Source of the DNA: Panagrolaimus kolymaensis
Lineage: Eukaryota > Nematoda > Chromadorea > Rhabditida > Panagrolaimidae
Direction of reading: 5' to 3'
NCBI GenBank assembly: GCA_028622995.1
Contig: JAJQJQ010000008.1
Location: 1,612,001-1,676,000 of the forward strand
Length of the DNA: 64,000 bases
The position numbers and the translations under genes are program-made. Every line of letters starts with the position of its first letter. Within the stretch, counting starts at the first letter, position 1. Below, one piece after another: positions 26,201-39,220 of this stretch. The notes below the pieces were generated by a model. That model saw only the letters and a program-made list of their open reading frames with translations. It searched no databases and had not been told where the DNA came from.

Positions 26201-29200
26201 TTGACAAAATTAAATACATTTTTGATTTAACTAAAGTAAATAAAGTTTATAAAAATTGCACAATTTCAAATTTCTTTGATTAAAATGCCTAAATATTATT
26301 TGACACCGATGTTTCATTTTTTCTTTTTTTTCTGAAGGTTTTCTTGACAAAATTAAATACATTTTTGATTTAACTAAAGTAAATAAAGTTTATAAAAATT
26401 GCACAATTTCAAATTTCTTTGATTAAAATGCCTAAATATTATTTGACACCGATGTTTCATTTTTTCTTTTTTTTTCTGAAGGTTTTCTTGACAAAATTAA
26501 ACATATTTTTATATTCTGTAGAGCAAATAAAGTTTATAAAAATTGCACAATTTCAAATTTCTTTGATTAAAATGCCTAAATATTATGTGACACCGATGTT
26601 TTATTTTTTCTTTTTTTTTCTGAAGGTTTTCTTGACAAAATTAAACATATTTTTATATTCTGTAGAGCAAATAAAGTTTATAAAAATTGCACAATTTCAA
26701 ATTTCTTTGATTAAAATGCCTAAATATTATGTGACACCGATGTTTTATTTTTTCTTTTTTTTTCTGAAGGTTTTCTTGACAAAATTAAATAGATTTTTGA
26801 TTTAACTAAAGTAAATAAAGTTTATAAAAATTGCACAATTTCAAATTTCTTTGATTAAAATGCCTAAATATTATGTGACACCGATGTTTTATTTTTTCTT
26901 TTTTTTTCTGAAGGTTTTCTTGACAAAATTAAACATATTTTTATATTATGTAGAGCAAATAAAGTTTATAAAAATTGCACAATTTCAAATTTCTTTGATT
27001 AAAATGCCTAAATATTATTTGACACCGATGTTTCATTTTTTCTTTTTTTTCTGAAGGTTTTCTTGACAAAATTAAATACATTTTTGATTTAACTAAAGTA
27101 AATAAAGTTTATAAAAATTGCACAATTTCAAATTTCTTTGATTAAAATGCCTAAATATTATGTGACACCGATGTTTTATTTTTTCTTTTTTTTTCTGAAG
27201 GTTTTCTTGACAAAATTAAATACATTTTTGATTTAACTAAAGTAAATAAAGTTTATAAAAATTGCACAATTTCAAATTTCTTTGATTAAAATGCCTAAAT
27301 ATTATTTGACACCGATGTTTCATTTTTTCTTTTTTTTCTGAAGGTTTTCTTGACAAAATTAAATACATTTTTGATTTAACTAAAGTAAATAAAGTTTATA
27401 AAAATTGCACAATTTCAAATTTCTTTGATTAAAATGCCTAAATATTATGTGACACCGATGTTTTATTTTTTCTTTTTTTTTCTGAAGGTTTTCTTGACAA
27501 AATTAAATAGATTTTTGATTTAACTAAAGTAAATAAAGTTTATAAAAATTGCACAATTTCAAATTTCTTTGATTAAAATGCCTAAATATTATGTGACACC
27601 GATGTTTTATTTTTTCTTTTTTTTTCTGAAGGTTTTCTTGACAAAATTAAACATATTTTTATATTATGTAGAGCAAATAAAGTTTATAAAAATTGCACAA
27701 TTTCAAATTTCTTTGATTAAAATGCCTAAATATTATTTGACACCGATGTTTCATTTTTTCTTTTTTTTCTGAAGGTTTTCTTGACAAAATTAAATACATT
27801 TTTGATTTAACTAAAGTAAATAAAGTTTATAAAAATTGCACAATTTCAAATTTCTTTGATTAAAATGCCTAAATATTATTTGACACCGATGTTTCATTTT
27901 TTCTTTTTTTTCTGAAGGTTTTCTTGACAAAATTAAATACATTTTTGATTTAACTAAAGTAAATAAAGTTTATAAAAATTGCACAATTTCAAATTTCTTT
28001 GATTAAAATGCCTAAATATTATGTGACACCGATGTTTTATTTTTTCTTTTTTTTTCTGAAGGTTTTCTTGACAAAATTAAATACATTTTTGATTTAACTA
28101 AAGTAAATAAAGTTTATAAAAATTGCACAATTTCAAATTTCTTTGATTAAAATGCCTAAATATTATGTGACACCGATGTTTTATTTTTTCTTTTTTTTTC
28201 TGAAGGTTTTCTTGACAAAATTAAACATATTTTTATATTATGTAGAGCAAATAAAGTTTATAAAAATTGCACAATTTCAAATTTCTTTGATTAAAATGCC
28301 TAAATATTATGTGACACCGATGTTTTATTTTTTCTTTTTTTTTCTGAAGGTTTTCTTGACAAAATTAAATACATTTTTGATTTAACTAAAGTAAATAAAG
28401 TTTATAAAAATTGCACAATTTCAAATTTCTTTGATTAAAATGCCTAAATATTATGTGACACCGATGTTTTATTTTTTCTTTTTTTTTCTGAAGGTTTTCT
28501 TGACAAAATTAAACATATTTTTATATTCTGTAGAGCAAATAAAGTTTATAAAAATTGCACAATTTCAAATTTCTTTGATTAAAATGCCTAAATATTATGT
28601 GACACCGATGTTTTATTTTTTCTTTTTTTTTCTGAAGGTTTTCTTGACAAAATTAAACATATTTTTATATTCTGTAGAGCAAATAAAGTTTATAAAAATT
28701 GCACAATTTCAAATTTCTTTGATTAAAATGCCTAAATATTATGTGACACCGATGTTTTATTTTTTCTTTTTTTTTCTGAAGGTTTTCTTGACAAAATTAA
28801 ATACATTTTTGATTTAACTAAAGTAAATAAAGTTTATAAAAATTGCACAATTTCAAATTTCTTTGATTAAAATGCCTAAATATTATTTGACACCGATGTT
28901 TCATTTTTTCTTTTTTTTCTGAAGGTTTTCTTGACAAAATTAAATACATTTTTGATTTAACTAAAGTAAATAAAGTTTATAAAAATTGCACAATTTCAAA
29001 TTTCTTTGATTAAAATGCCTAAATATTATTTGACACCGATGTTTCATTTTTTCTTTTTTTTCTGAAGGTTTTCTTGACAAAATTAAATACATTTTTGATT
29101 TAACTAAAGTAAATAAAGTTTATAAAAATTGCACAATTTCAAATTTCTTTGATTAAAATGCCTAAATATTATGTGACACCGATGTTTTATTTTTTCTTTT

Positions 29201-31660
29201 TTTTTCTGAAGGTTTTCTTGACAAAATTAAACATATTTTTATATTATGTAGAGCAAATAAAGTTTATAAAAATTGCACAATTTCAAATTTCTTTGATTAA
29301 AATGCCTAAATATTATGTGACACCGATGTTTTATTTTTTCTTTTTTTTTCTGAAGGTTTTCTTGACAAAATTAAATACATTTTTGATTTAACTAAAGTAA
29401 ATAAAGTTTATAAAAATTGCACAATTTCAAATTTCTTTGATTAAAATGCCTAAATATTATGTGACACCGATGTTTTATTTTTTCTTTTTTTTTCTGAAGG
29501 TTTTCTTGACAAAATTAAATACATTTTTGATTTAACTAAAGTAAATAAAGTTTATAAAAATTGCACAATTTCAAATTTCTTTGATTAAAATGCCTAAATA
29601 TTATTTGACACCGATGTTTCATTTTTTCTTTTTTTTTCTGAAGGTTTTCTTGACAAAATTAAACATATTTTTATATTCTGTAGAGCAAATAAAGTTTATA
29701 AAAATTGCACAATTTCAAATTTCTTTGATTAAAATGCCTAAATATTATGTGACACCGATGTTTTATTTTTTCTTTTTTTTTCTGAAGGTTTTCTTGACAA
29801 AATTAAACATATTTTTATATTCTGTAGAGCAAATAAAGTTTATAAAAATTGCACAATTTCAAATTTCTTTGATTAAAATGCCTAAATATTATGTGACACC
29901 GATGTTTTATTTTTTCTTTTTTTTTCTGAAGGTTTTCTTGACAAAATTAAATACATTTTTGATTTAACTAAAGTAAATAAAGTTTATAAAAATTGCACAA
30001 TTTCAAATTTCTTTGATTAAAATGCCTAAATATTATTTGACACCGATGTTTCATTTTTTCTTTTTTTTTCTGAAGGTTTTCTTGACAAAATTAAACATAT
30101 TTTTATATTCTGTAGAGCAAATAAAGTTTATAAAAATTGCACAATTTCAAATTTCTTTGATTAAAATGCCTAAATATTATGTGACACCGATGTTTTATTT
30201 TTTCTTTTTTTTTCTGAAGGTTTTCTTGACAAAATTAAACATATTTTTATATTCTGTAGAGCAAATAAAGTTTATAAAAATTGCACAATTTCAAATTTCT
30301 TTGATTAAAATGCCTAAATATTATGTGACACCGATGTTTTATTTTTTCTTTTTTTTTCTGAAGGTTTTCTTGACAAAATTAAATACATTTTTGATTTAAC
30401 TAAAGTAAATAAAGTTTATAAAAATTGCACAATTTCAAATTTCTTTGATTAAAATGCCTAAATATTATTTGACACCGATGTTTCATTTTTTCTTTTTTTT
30501 CTGAAGGTTTTCTTGACAAAATTAAATACATTTTTGATTTAACTAAAGTAAATAAAGTTTATAAAAATTGCACAATTTCAAATTTCTTTGATTAAAATGC
30601 CTAAATATTATTTGACACCGATGTTTCATTTTTTCTTTTTTTTTCTGAAGGTTTTCTTGACAAAATTAAACATATTTTTATATTCTGTAGAGCAAATAAA
30701 GTTTATAAAAATTGCACAATTTCAAATTTCTTTGATTAAAATGCCTAAATATTATGTGACACCGATGTTTTATTTTTTCTTTTTTTTTCTGAAGGTTTTC
30801 TTGACAAAATTAAACATATTTTTATATTCTGTAGAGCAAATAAAGTTTATAAAAATTGCACAATTTCAAATTTCTTTGATTAAAATGCCTAAATATTATG
30901 TGACACCGATGTTTTATTTTTTCTTTTTTTTTCTGAAGGTTTTCTTGACAAAATTAAATAGATTTTTGATTTAACTAAAGTAAATAAAGTTTATAAAAAT
31001 TGCACAATTTCAAATTTCTTTGATTAAAATGCCTAAATATTATGTGACACCGATGTTTTATTTTTTCTTTTTTTTTCTGAAGGTTTTCTTGACAAAATTA
31101 AACATATTTTTATATTATGTAGAGCAAATAAAGTTTATAAAAATTGCACAATTTCAAATTTCTTTGATTAAAATGCCTAAATATTATTTGACACCGATGT
31201 TTCATTTTTTCTTTTTTTTCTGAAGGTTTTCTTGACAAAATTAAATACATTTTTGATTTAACTAAAGTAAATAAAGTTTATAAAAATTGCACAATTTCAA
31301 ATTTCTTTGATTAAAATGCCTAAATATTATGTGACACCGATGTTTTATTTTTTCTTTTTTTTTCTGAAGGTTTTCTTGACAAAATTAAATACATTTTTGA
31401 TTTAACTAAAGTAAATAAAGTTTATAAAAATTGCACAATTTCAAATTTCTTTGATTAAAATGCCTAAATATTATTTGACACCGATGTTTCATTTTTTCTT
31501 TTTTTTCTGAAGGTTTTCTTGACAAAATTAAATACATTTTTGATTTAACTAAAGTAAATAAAGTTTATAAAAATTGCACAATTTCAAATTTCTTTGATTA
31601 AAATGCCTAAATATTATGTGACACCGATGTTTTATTTTTTCTTTTTTTTTCTGAAGGTTT
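23245..31660 (+). repeat. 29-mer higher-order repeat, 4169-bp period, two tandem copies
   Basis: Variant patterns at 23400, 23974, 24262, 24980, 25412, 25844, 26419 and 26851 recur at 27569, 28143, 28431, 29149, 29581, 30013, 30588 and 31020, every one shifted by exactly 4169 bp. The rare AAATAGATTTTT variant at 23341 and 26792 recurs at 27510 and 30961. The copies are adjacent, so this is a recent tandem duplication of about 29 monomers, or an assembly duplication. Confidence 0.85.
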
Positions 31661-33128
31661 TCTTGACAAAATTAAACATATTTTTATATTATGTAGAGCA
31701 AATAAAGTTTATAAAAATTGCACAATTTCAAATTTCTTTGATTAAAATGCCTAAATATTATGTGACACCGATGTTTTATTTTTTCTTTTTTTTTCTGAAG
31801 GTTTTCTTGACAAAATTAAACATATTTTTATATTATGTAGAGCAAATAAAGTTTATAAAAATTGCACAATTTCAAATTTCTTTGATTAAAATGCCTAAAT
31901 ATTATGTGACACCGATGTTTTATTTTTTCTTTTTTTTTCTGAAGGTTTTCTTGACAAAATTAAACATATTTTTATATTATGTAGAGCAAATAAAGTTTAT
32001 AAAAATTGCACAATTTCAAATTTCTTTGATTAAAATGCCTAAATATTATGTGACACCGATGTTTTATTTTTTCTTTTTTTTTCTGAAGGTTTTCTTGACA
32101 AAATTAAACATATTTTTATATTATGTAGAGCAAATAAAGTTTATAAAAATTGCACAATTTCAAATTTCTTTGATTAAAATGCCTAAATATTATGTGACAC
32201 CGATGTTTTATTTTTTCTTTTTTTTTCTGAAGGTTTTCTTGACAAAATTAAACATATTTTTATATTATGTAGAGCAAATAAAGTTTATAAAAATTGCACA
32301 ATTTCAAATTTCTTTGATTAAAATGCCTAAATATTATTTGACACCGATGTTTCATTTTTTCTTTTTTTTCTGAAGGTTTTCTTGACAAAATTAAATACAT
32401 TTTTGATTTAACTAAAGTAAATAAAGTTTATAAAAATTGCACAATTTCAAATTTCTTTGATTAAAATGCCTAAATATTATGTGACACCGATGTTTTATTT
32501 TTTCTTTTTTTTTCTGAAGGTTTTCTTGACAAAATTAAACATATTTTTATATTATGTAGAGCAAATAAAGTTTATAAAAATTGCACAATTTCAAATTTCT
32601 TTGATTAAAATGCCTAAATATTATGTGACACCGATGTTTTATTTTTTCTTTTTTTTTCTGAAGGTTTTCTTGACAAAATTAAACATATTTTTATATTATG
32701 TAGAGCAAATAAAGTTTATAAAAATTGCACAATTTCAAATTTCTTTGATTAAAATGCCTAAATATTATGTGACACCGATGTTTTATTTTTTCTTTTTTTT
32801 TCTGAAGGTTTTCTTGACAAAATTAAACATATTTTTATATTATGTAGAGCAAATAAAGTTTATAAAAATTGCACAATTTCAAATTTCTTTGATTAAAATG
32901 CCTAAATATTATGTGACACCGATGTTTTATTTTTTCTTTTTTTTTCTGAAGGTTTTCTTGACAAAATTAAACATATTTTTATATTATGTAGAGCAAATAA
33001 AGTTTATAAAAATTGCACAATTTCAAATTTCTTTGATTAAAATGCCTAAATATTATTTGACACCGATGTTTCATTTTTTTTTTTTTCTGAAGGTTTTCTT
33101 GACAAAATTAAATACATTTTTGATTTAA
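31594..33128 (+). repeat. Runs of consecutive B-type monomers (longest in-phase 144-bp tracts)
   Basis: Six monomers at 31594-32373 and five at 32457-33128 keep the 48-codon frame open for 259 and 223 codons. The translation is a pure monomer repeat (MPKYYVTPMFYFFFFF and so on). It has no start context or codon bias distinct from the satellite, so it is annotated as repeat and not CDS. Confidence 0.85.
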
Positions 33129-36043
33129 CTAAAGTAAATAAAGTTTATAAAAATTGCACAATTTCAAATTTCTTTGATTAAAATGCCTAAATATTATGTG
33201 ACACCGATGTTTTATTTTTTCTTTTTTTTTCTGAAGGTTTTCTTGACAAAATTAAACATATTTTTATATTATGTAGAGCAAATAAAGTTTATAAAAATTG
33301 CACAATTTCAAATTTCTTTGATTAAAATGCCTAAATATTATTTGACACCGATGTTTCATTTTTTCTTTTTTTTCTGAAGGTTTTCTTGACAAAATTAAAT
33401 ACATTTTTGATTTAACTAAAGTAAATAAAGTTTATAAAAATTGCACAATTTCAAATTTCTTTGATTAAAATGCCTAAATATTATGTGACACCGATGTTTT
33501 ATTTTTTCTTTTTTTTTCTGAAGGTTTTCTTGACAAAATTAAACATATTTTTATATTCTGTAGAGCAAATAAAGTTTATAAAAATTGCACAATTTCAAAT
33601 TTCTTTGATTAAAATGCCTAAATATTATGTGACACCGATGTTTTATTTTTTCTTTTTTTTTCTGAAGGTTTTCTTGACAAAATTAAATACATTTTTGATT
33701 TAACTAAAGTAAATAAAGTTTATAAAAATTGCACAATTTCAAATTTCTTTGATTAAAATGCCTAAATATTATGTGACACCGATGTTTTATTTTTTCTTTT
33801 TTTTTCTGAAGGTTTTCTTGACAAAATTAAACATATTTTTATATTATGTAGAGCAAATAAAGTTTATAAAAATTGCACAATTTCAAATTTCTTTGATTAA
33901 AATGCCTAAATATTATGTGACACCGATGTTTTATTTTTTCTTTTTTTTTCTGAAGGTTTTCTTGACAAAATTAAATACATTTTTGATTTAACTAAAGTAA
34001 ATAAAGTTTATAAAAATTGCACAATTTCAAATTTCTTTGATTAAAATGCCTAAATATTATGTGACACCGATGTTTTATTTTTTCTTTTTTTTTCTGAAGG
34101 TTTTCTTGACAAAATTAAACATATTTTTATATTATGTAGAGCAAATAAAGTTTATAAAAATTGCACAATTTCAAATTTCTTTGATTAAAATGCCTAAATA
34201 TTATTTGACACCGATGTTTCATTTTTTCTTTTTTTTCTGAAGGTTTTCTTGACAAAATTAAATACATTTTTGATTTAACTAAAGTAAATAAAGTTTATAA
34301 AAATTGCACAATTTCAAATTTCTTTGATTAAAATGCCTAAATATTATGTGACACCGATGTTTTATTTTTTCTTTTTTTTTCTGAAGGTTTTCTTGACAAA
34401 ATTAAATACATTTTTGATTTAACTAAAGTAAATAAAGTTTATAAAAATTGCACAATTTCAAATTTCTTTGATTAAAATGCCTAAATATTATTTGACACCG
34501 ATGTTTCATTTTTTCTTTTTTTTCTGAAGGTTTTCTTGACAAAATTAAATACATTTTTGATTTAACTAAAGTAAATAAAGTTTATAAAAATTGCACAATT
34601 TCAAATTTCTTTGATTAAAATGCCTAAATATTATGTGACACCGATGTTTTATTTTTTCTTTTTTTTTCTGAAGGTTTTCTTGACAAAATTAAACATATTT
34701 TTATATTATGTAGAGCAAATAAAGTTTATAAAAATTGCACAATTTCAAATTTCTTTGATTAAAATGCCTAAATATTATTTGACACCGATGTTTCATTTTT
34801 TCTTTTTTTTCTGATGGTTTTCTTGACAAAATTAAATACATTTTTGATTTAACTAAAGTAAATAAAGTTTATAAAAATTGCACAATTTCAAATTTCTTTG
34901 ATTAAAATGCCTAAATATTATTTGACACCGATGTTTCATTTTTTCTTTTTTTTCTGAAGGTTTTCTTGACAAAATTAAATACATTTTTGATTTAACTAAA
35001 GTAAATAAAGTTTATAAAAATTGCACAATTTCAAATTTCTTTGATTAAAATGCCTAAATATTATGTGACACCGATGTTTTATTTTTTCTTTTTTTTTCTG
35101 AAGGTTTTCTTGACAAAATTAAACATATTTTTATATTATGTAGAGCAAATAAAGTTTATAAAAATTGCACAATTTCAAATTTCTTTGATTAAAATGCCTA
35201 AATATTATTTGACACCGATGTTTCATTTTTTCTTTTTTTTCTGAAGGTTTTCTTGACAAAATTAAATACATTTTTGATTTAACTAAAGTAAATAAAGTTT
35301 ATAAAAATTGCACAATTTCAAATTTCTTTGATTAAAATGCCTAAATATTATGTGACACCGATGTTTTATTTTTTCTTTTTTTTTCTGAAGGTTTTCTTGA
35401 CAAAATTAAACATATTTTTATATTATGTAGAGCAAATAAAGTTTATAAAAATTGCACAATTTCAAATTTCTTTGATTAAAATGCCTAAATATTATTTGAC
35501 ACCGATGTTTCATTTTTTCTTTTTTTTCTGATGGTTTTCTTGACAAAATTAAATACATTTTTGATTTAACTAAAGTAAATAAAGTTTATAAAAATTGCAC
35601 AATTTCAAATTTCTTTGATTAAAATGCCTAAATATTATTTGACACCGATGTTTCATTTTTTCTTTTTTTTCTGAAGGTTTTCTTGACAAAATTAAATACA
35701 TTTTTGATTTAACTAAAGTAAATAAAGTTTATAAAAATTGCACAATTTCAAATTTCTTTGATTAAAATGCCTAAATATTATTTGACACCGATGTTTCATT
35801 TTTTCTTTTTTTTCTGAAGGTTTTCTTGACAAAATTAAATACATTTTTGATTTAACTAAAGTAAATAAAGTTTATAAAAATTGCACAATTTCAAATTTCT
35901 TTGATTAAAATGCCTAAATATTATTTGACACCGATGTTTCATTTTTTCTTTTTTTTCTGAAGGTTTTCTTGACAAAATTAAATACATTTTTGATTTAACT
36001 AAAGTAAATAAAGTTTATAAAAATTGCACAATTTCAAATTTCT

Positions 36044-39000
36044 TTGATTAAAATGCCTAAATATTATTTGACACCGATGTTTTATTTTTTCTTTTTTTTT
36101 CTGAAGGTTTTCTTGACAAAATTAAACATATTTTTATATTCTGTAGAGCAAATAAAGTTTATAAAAATTGCACAATTTCAAATTTCTTTGATTAAAATGC
36201 CTAAATATTATGTGACACCGATGTTTTATTTTTTCTTTTTTTTTCTGAAGGTTTTCTTGACAAAATTAAATACATTTTTGATTTAACTAAAGTAAATAAA
36301 GTTTATAAAAATTGCACAATTTCAAATTTCTTTGATTAAAATGCCTAAATATTATTTGACACCGATGTTTTATTTTTTCTTTTTTTTTCTGAAGGTTTTC
36401 TTGACAAAATTAAACATATTTTTATATTCTGTAGAGCAAATAAAGTTTATAAAAATTGCACAATTTCAAATTTCTTTGATTAAAATGCCTAAATATTATG
36501 TGACACCGATGTTTTATTTTTTCTTTTTTTTTCTGAAGGTTTTCTTGACAAAATTAAATACATTTTTGATTTAACTAAAGTAAATAAAGTTTATAAAAAT
36601 TGCACAATTTCAAATTTCTTTGATTAAAATGCCTAAATATTATTTGACACCGATGTTTTATTTTTTCTTTTTTTTTCTGAAGGTTTTCTTGACAAAATTA
36701 AACATATTTTTATATTCTGTAGAGCAAATAAAGTTTATAAAAATTGCACAATTTCAAATTTCTTTGATTAAAATGCCTAAATATTATTTGACACCGATGT
36801 TTCATTTTTTCTTTTTTTTCTGAAGGTTTTCTTGACAAAATTAAATACATTTTTGATTTAACTAAAGTAAATAAAGTTTATAAAAATTGCACAATTTCAA
36901 ATTTCTTTGATTAAAATGCCTAAATATTATTTGACACCGATGTTTTATTTTTTCTTTTTTTTTCTGAAGGTTTTCTTGACAAAATTAAACATATTTTTAT
37001 ATTCTGTAGAGCAAATAAAGTTTATAAAAATTGCACAATTTCAAATTTCTTTGATTAAAATGCCTAAATATTATGTGACACCGATGTTTTATTTTTTCTT
37101 TTTTTTTCTGAAGGTTTTCTTGACAAAATTAAATACATTTTTGATTTAACTAAAGTAAATAAAGTTTATAAAAATTGCACAATTTCAAATTTCTTTGATT
37201 AAAATGCCTAAATATTATTTGACACCGATGTTTTATTTTTTCTTTTTTTTTCTGAAGGTTTTCTTGACAAAATTAAACATATTTTTATATTCTGTAGAGC
37301 AAATAAAGTTTATAAAAATTGCACAATTTCAAATTTCTTTGATTAAAATGCCTAAATATTATGTGACACCGATGTTTTATTTTTTCTTTTTTTTTCTGAA
37401 GGTTTTCTTGACAAAATTAAATACATTTTTGATTTAACTAAAGTAAATAAAGTTTATAAAAATTGCACAATTTCAAATTTCTTTGATTAAAATGCCTAAA
37501 TATTATTTGACACCGATGTTTTATTTTTTCTTTTTTTTTCTGAAGGTTTTCTTGACAAAATTAAACATATTTTTATATTCTGTAGAGCAAATAAAGTTTA
37601 TAAAAATTGCACAATTTCAAATTTCTTTGATTAAAATGCCTAAATATTATTTGACACCGATGTTTCATTTTTTCTTTTTTTTCTGAAGGTTTTCTTGACA
37701 AAATTAAATACATTTTTGATTTAACTAAAGTAAATAAAGTTTATAAAAATTGCACAATTTCAAATTTCTTTGATTAAAATGCCTAAATATTATTTGACAC
37801 CGATGTTTTATTTTTTCTTTTTTTTTCTGAAGGTTTTCTTGACAAAATTAAACATATTTTTATATTCTGTAGAGCAAATAAAGTTTATAAAAATTGCACA
37901 ATTTCAAATTTCTTTGATTAAAATGCCTAAATATTATGTGACACCGATGTTTTATTTTTTCTTTTTTTTTCTGAAGGTTTTCTTGACAAAATTAAATACA
38001 TTTTTGATTTAACTAAAGTAAATAAAGTTTATAAAAATTGCACAATTTCAAATTTCTTTGATTAAAATGCCTAAATATTATTTGACACCGATGTTTTATT
38101 TTTTCTTTTTTTTTCTGAAGGTTTTCTTGACAAAATTAAACATATTTTTATATTCTGTAGAGCAAATAAAGTTTATAAAAATTGCACAATTTCAAATTTC
38201 TTTGATTAAAATGCCTAAATATTATGTGACACCGATGTTTTATTTTTTCTTTTTTTTTCTGAAGGTTTTCTTGACAAAATTAAATACATTTTTGATTTAA
38301 CTAAAGTAAATAAAGTTTATAAAAATTGCACAATTTCAAATTTCTTTGATTAAAATGCCTAAATATTATTTGACACCGATGTTTTATTTTTTCTTTTTTT
38401 TTCTGAAGGTTTTCTTGACAAAATTAAACATATTTTTATATTCTGTAGAGCAAATAAAGTTTATAAAAATTGCACAATTTCAAATTTCTTTGATTAAAAT
38501 GCCTAAATATTATTTGACACCGATGTTTCATTTTTTCTTTTTTTTCTGAAGGTTTTCTTGACAAAATTAAATACATTTTTGATTTAACTAAAGTAAATAA
38601 AGTTTATAAAAATTGCACAATTTCAAATTTCTTTGATTAAAATGCCTAAATATTATTTGACACCGATGTTTTATTTTTTCTTTTTTTTTCTGAAGGTTTT
38701 CTTGACAAAATTAAACATATTTTTATATTCTGTAGAGCAAATAAAGTTTATAAAAATTGCACAATTTCAAATTTCTTTGATTAAAATGCCTAAATATTAT
38801 GTGACACCGATGTTTTATTTTTTCTTTTTTTTTCTGAAGGTTTTCTTGACAAAATTAAATACATTTTTGATTTAACTAAAGTAAATAAAGTTTATAAAAA
38901 TTGCACAATTTCAAATTTCTTTGATTAAAATGCCTAAATATTATTTGACACCGATGTTTTATTTTTTCTTTTTTTTTCTGAAGGTTTTCTTGACAAAATT

Positions 39001-39220
39001 AAACATATTTTTATATTCTGTAGAGCAAATAAAGTTTATAAAAATTGCACAATTTCAAATTTCTTTGATTAAAATGCCTAAATATTATGTGACACCGATG
39101 TTTTATTTTTTCTTTTTTTTTCTGAAGGTTTTCTTGACAAAATTAAATACATTTTTGATTTAACTAAAGTAAATAAAGTTTATAAAAATTGCACAATTTC
39201 AAATTTCTTTGATTAAAATG
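36044..39220 (+). repeat. 6-mer higher-order repeat, 863-bp period, three full copies plus a partial
   Basis: Units start at 36044, 36907, 37770 and 38633, with constant internal spacing 288+288+287. Each unit has three chimeric monomers (TTTGACACC with TTTTAT, then AAACATA with TATTCTG), each followed by a B/A chimera or an A monomer. The TTTGACACCGATGTTTTAT combination is nearly private to this block, with single relics near 40932, 42368, 45383 and 48397. Confidence 0.88.
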
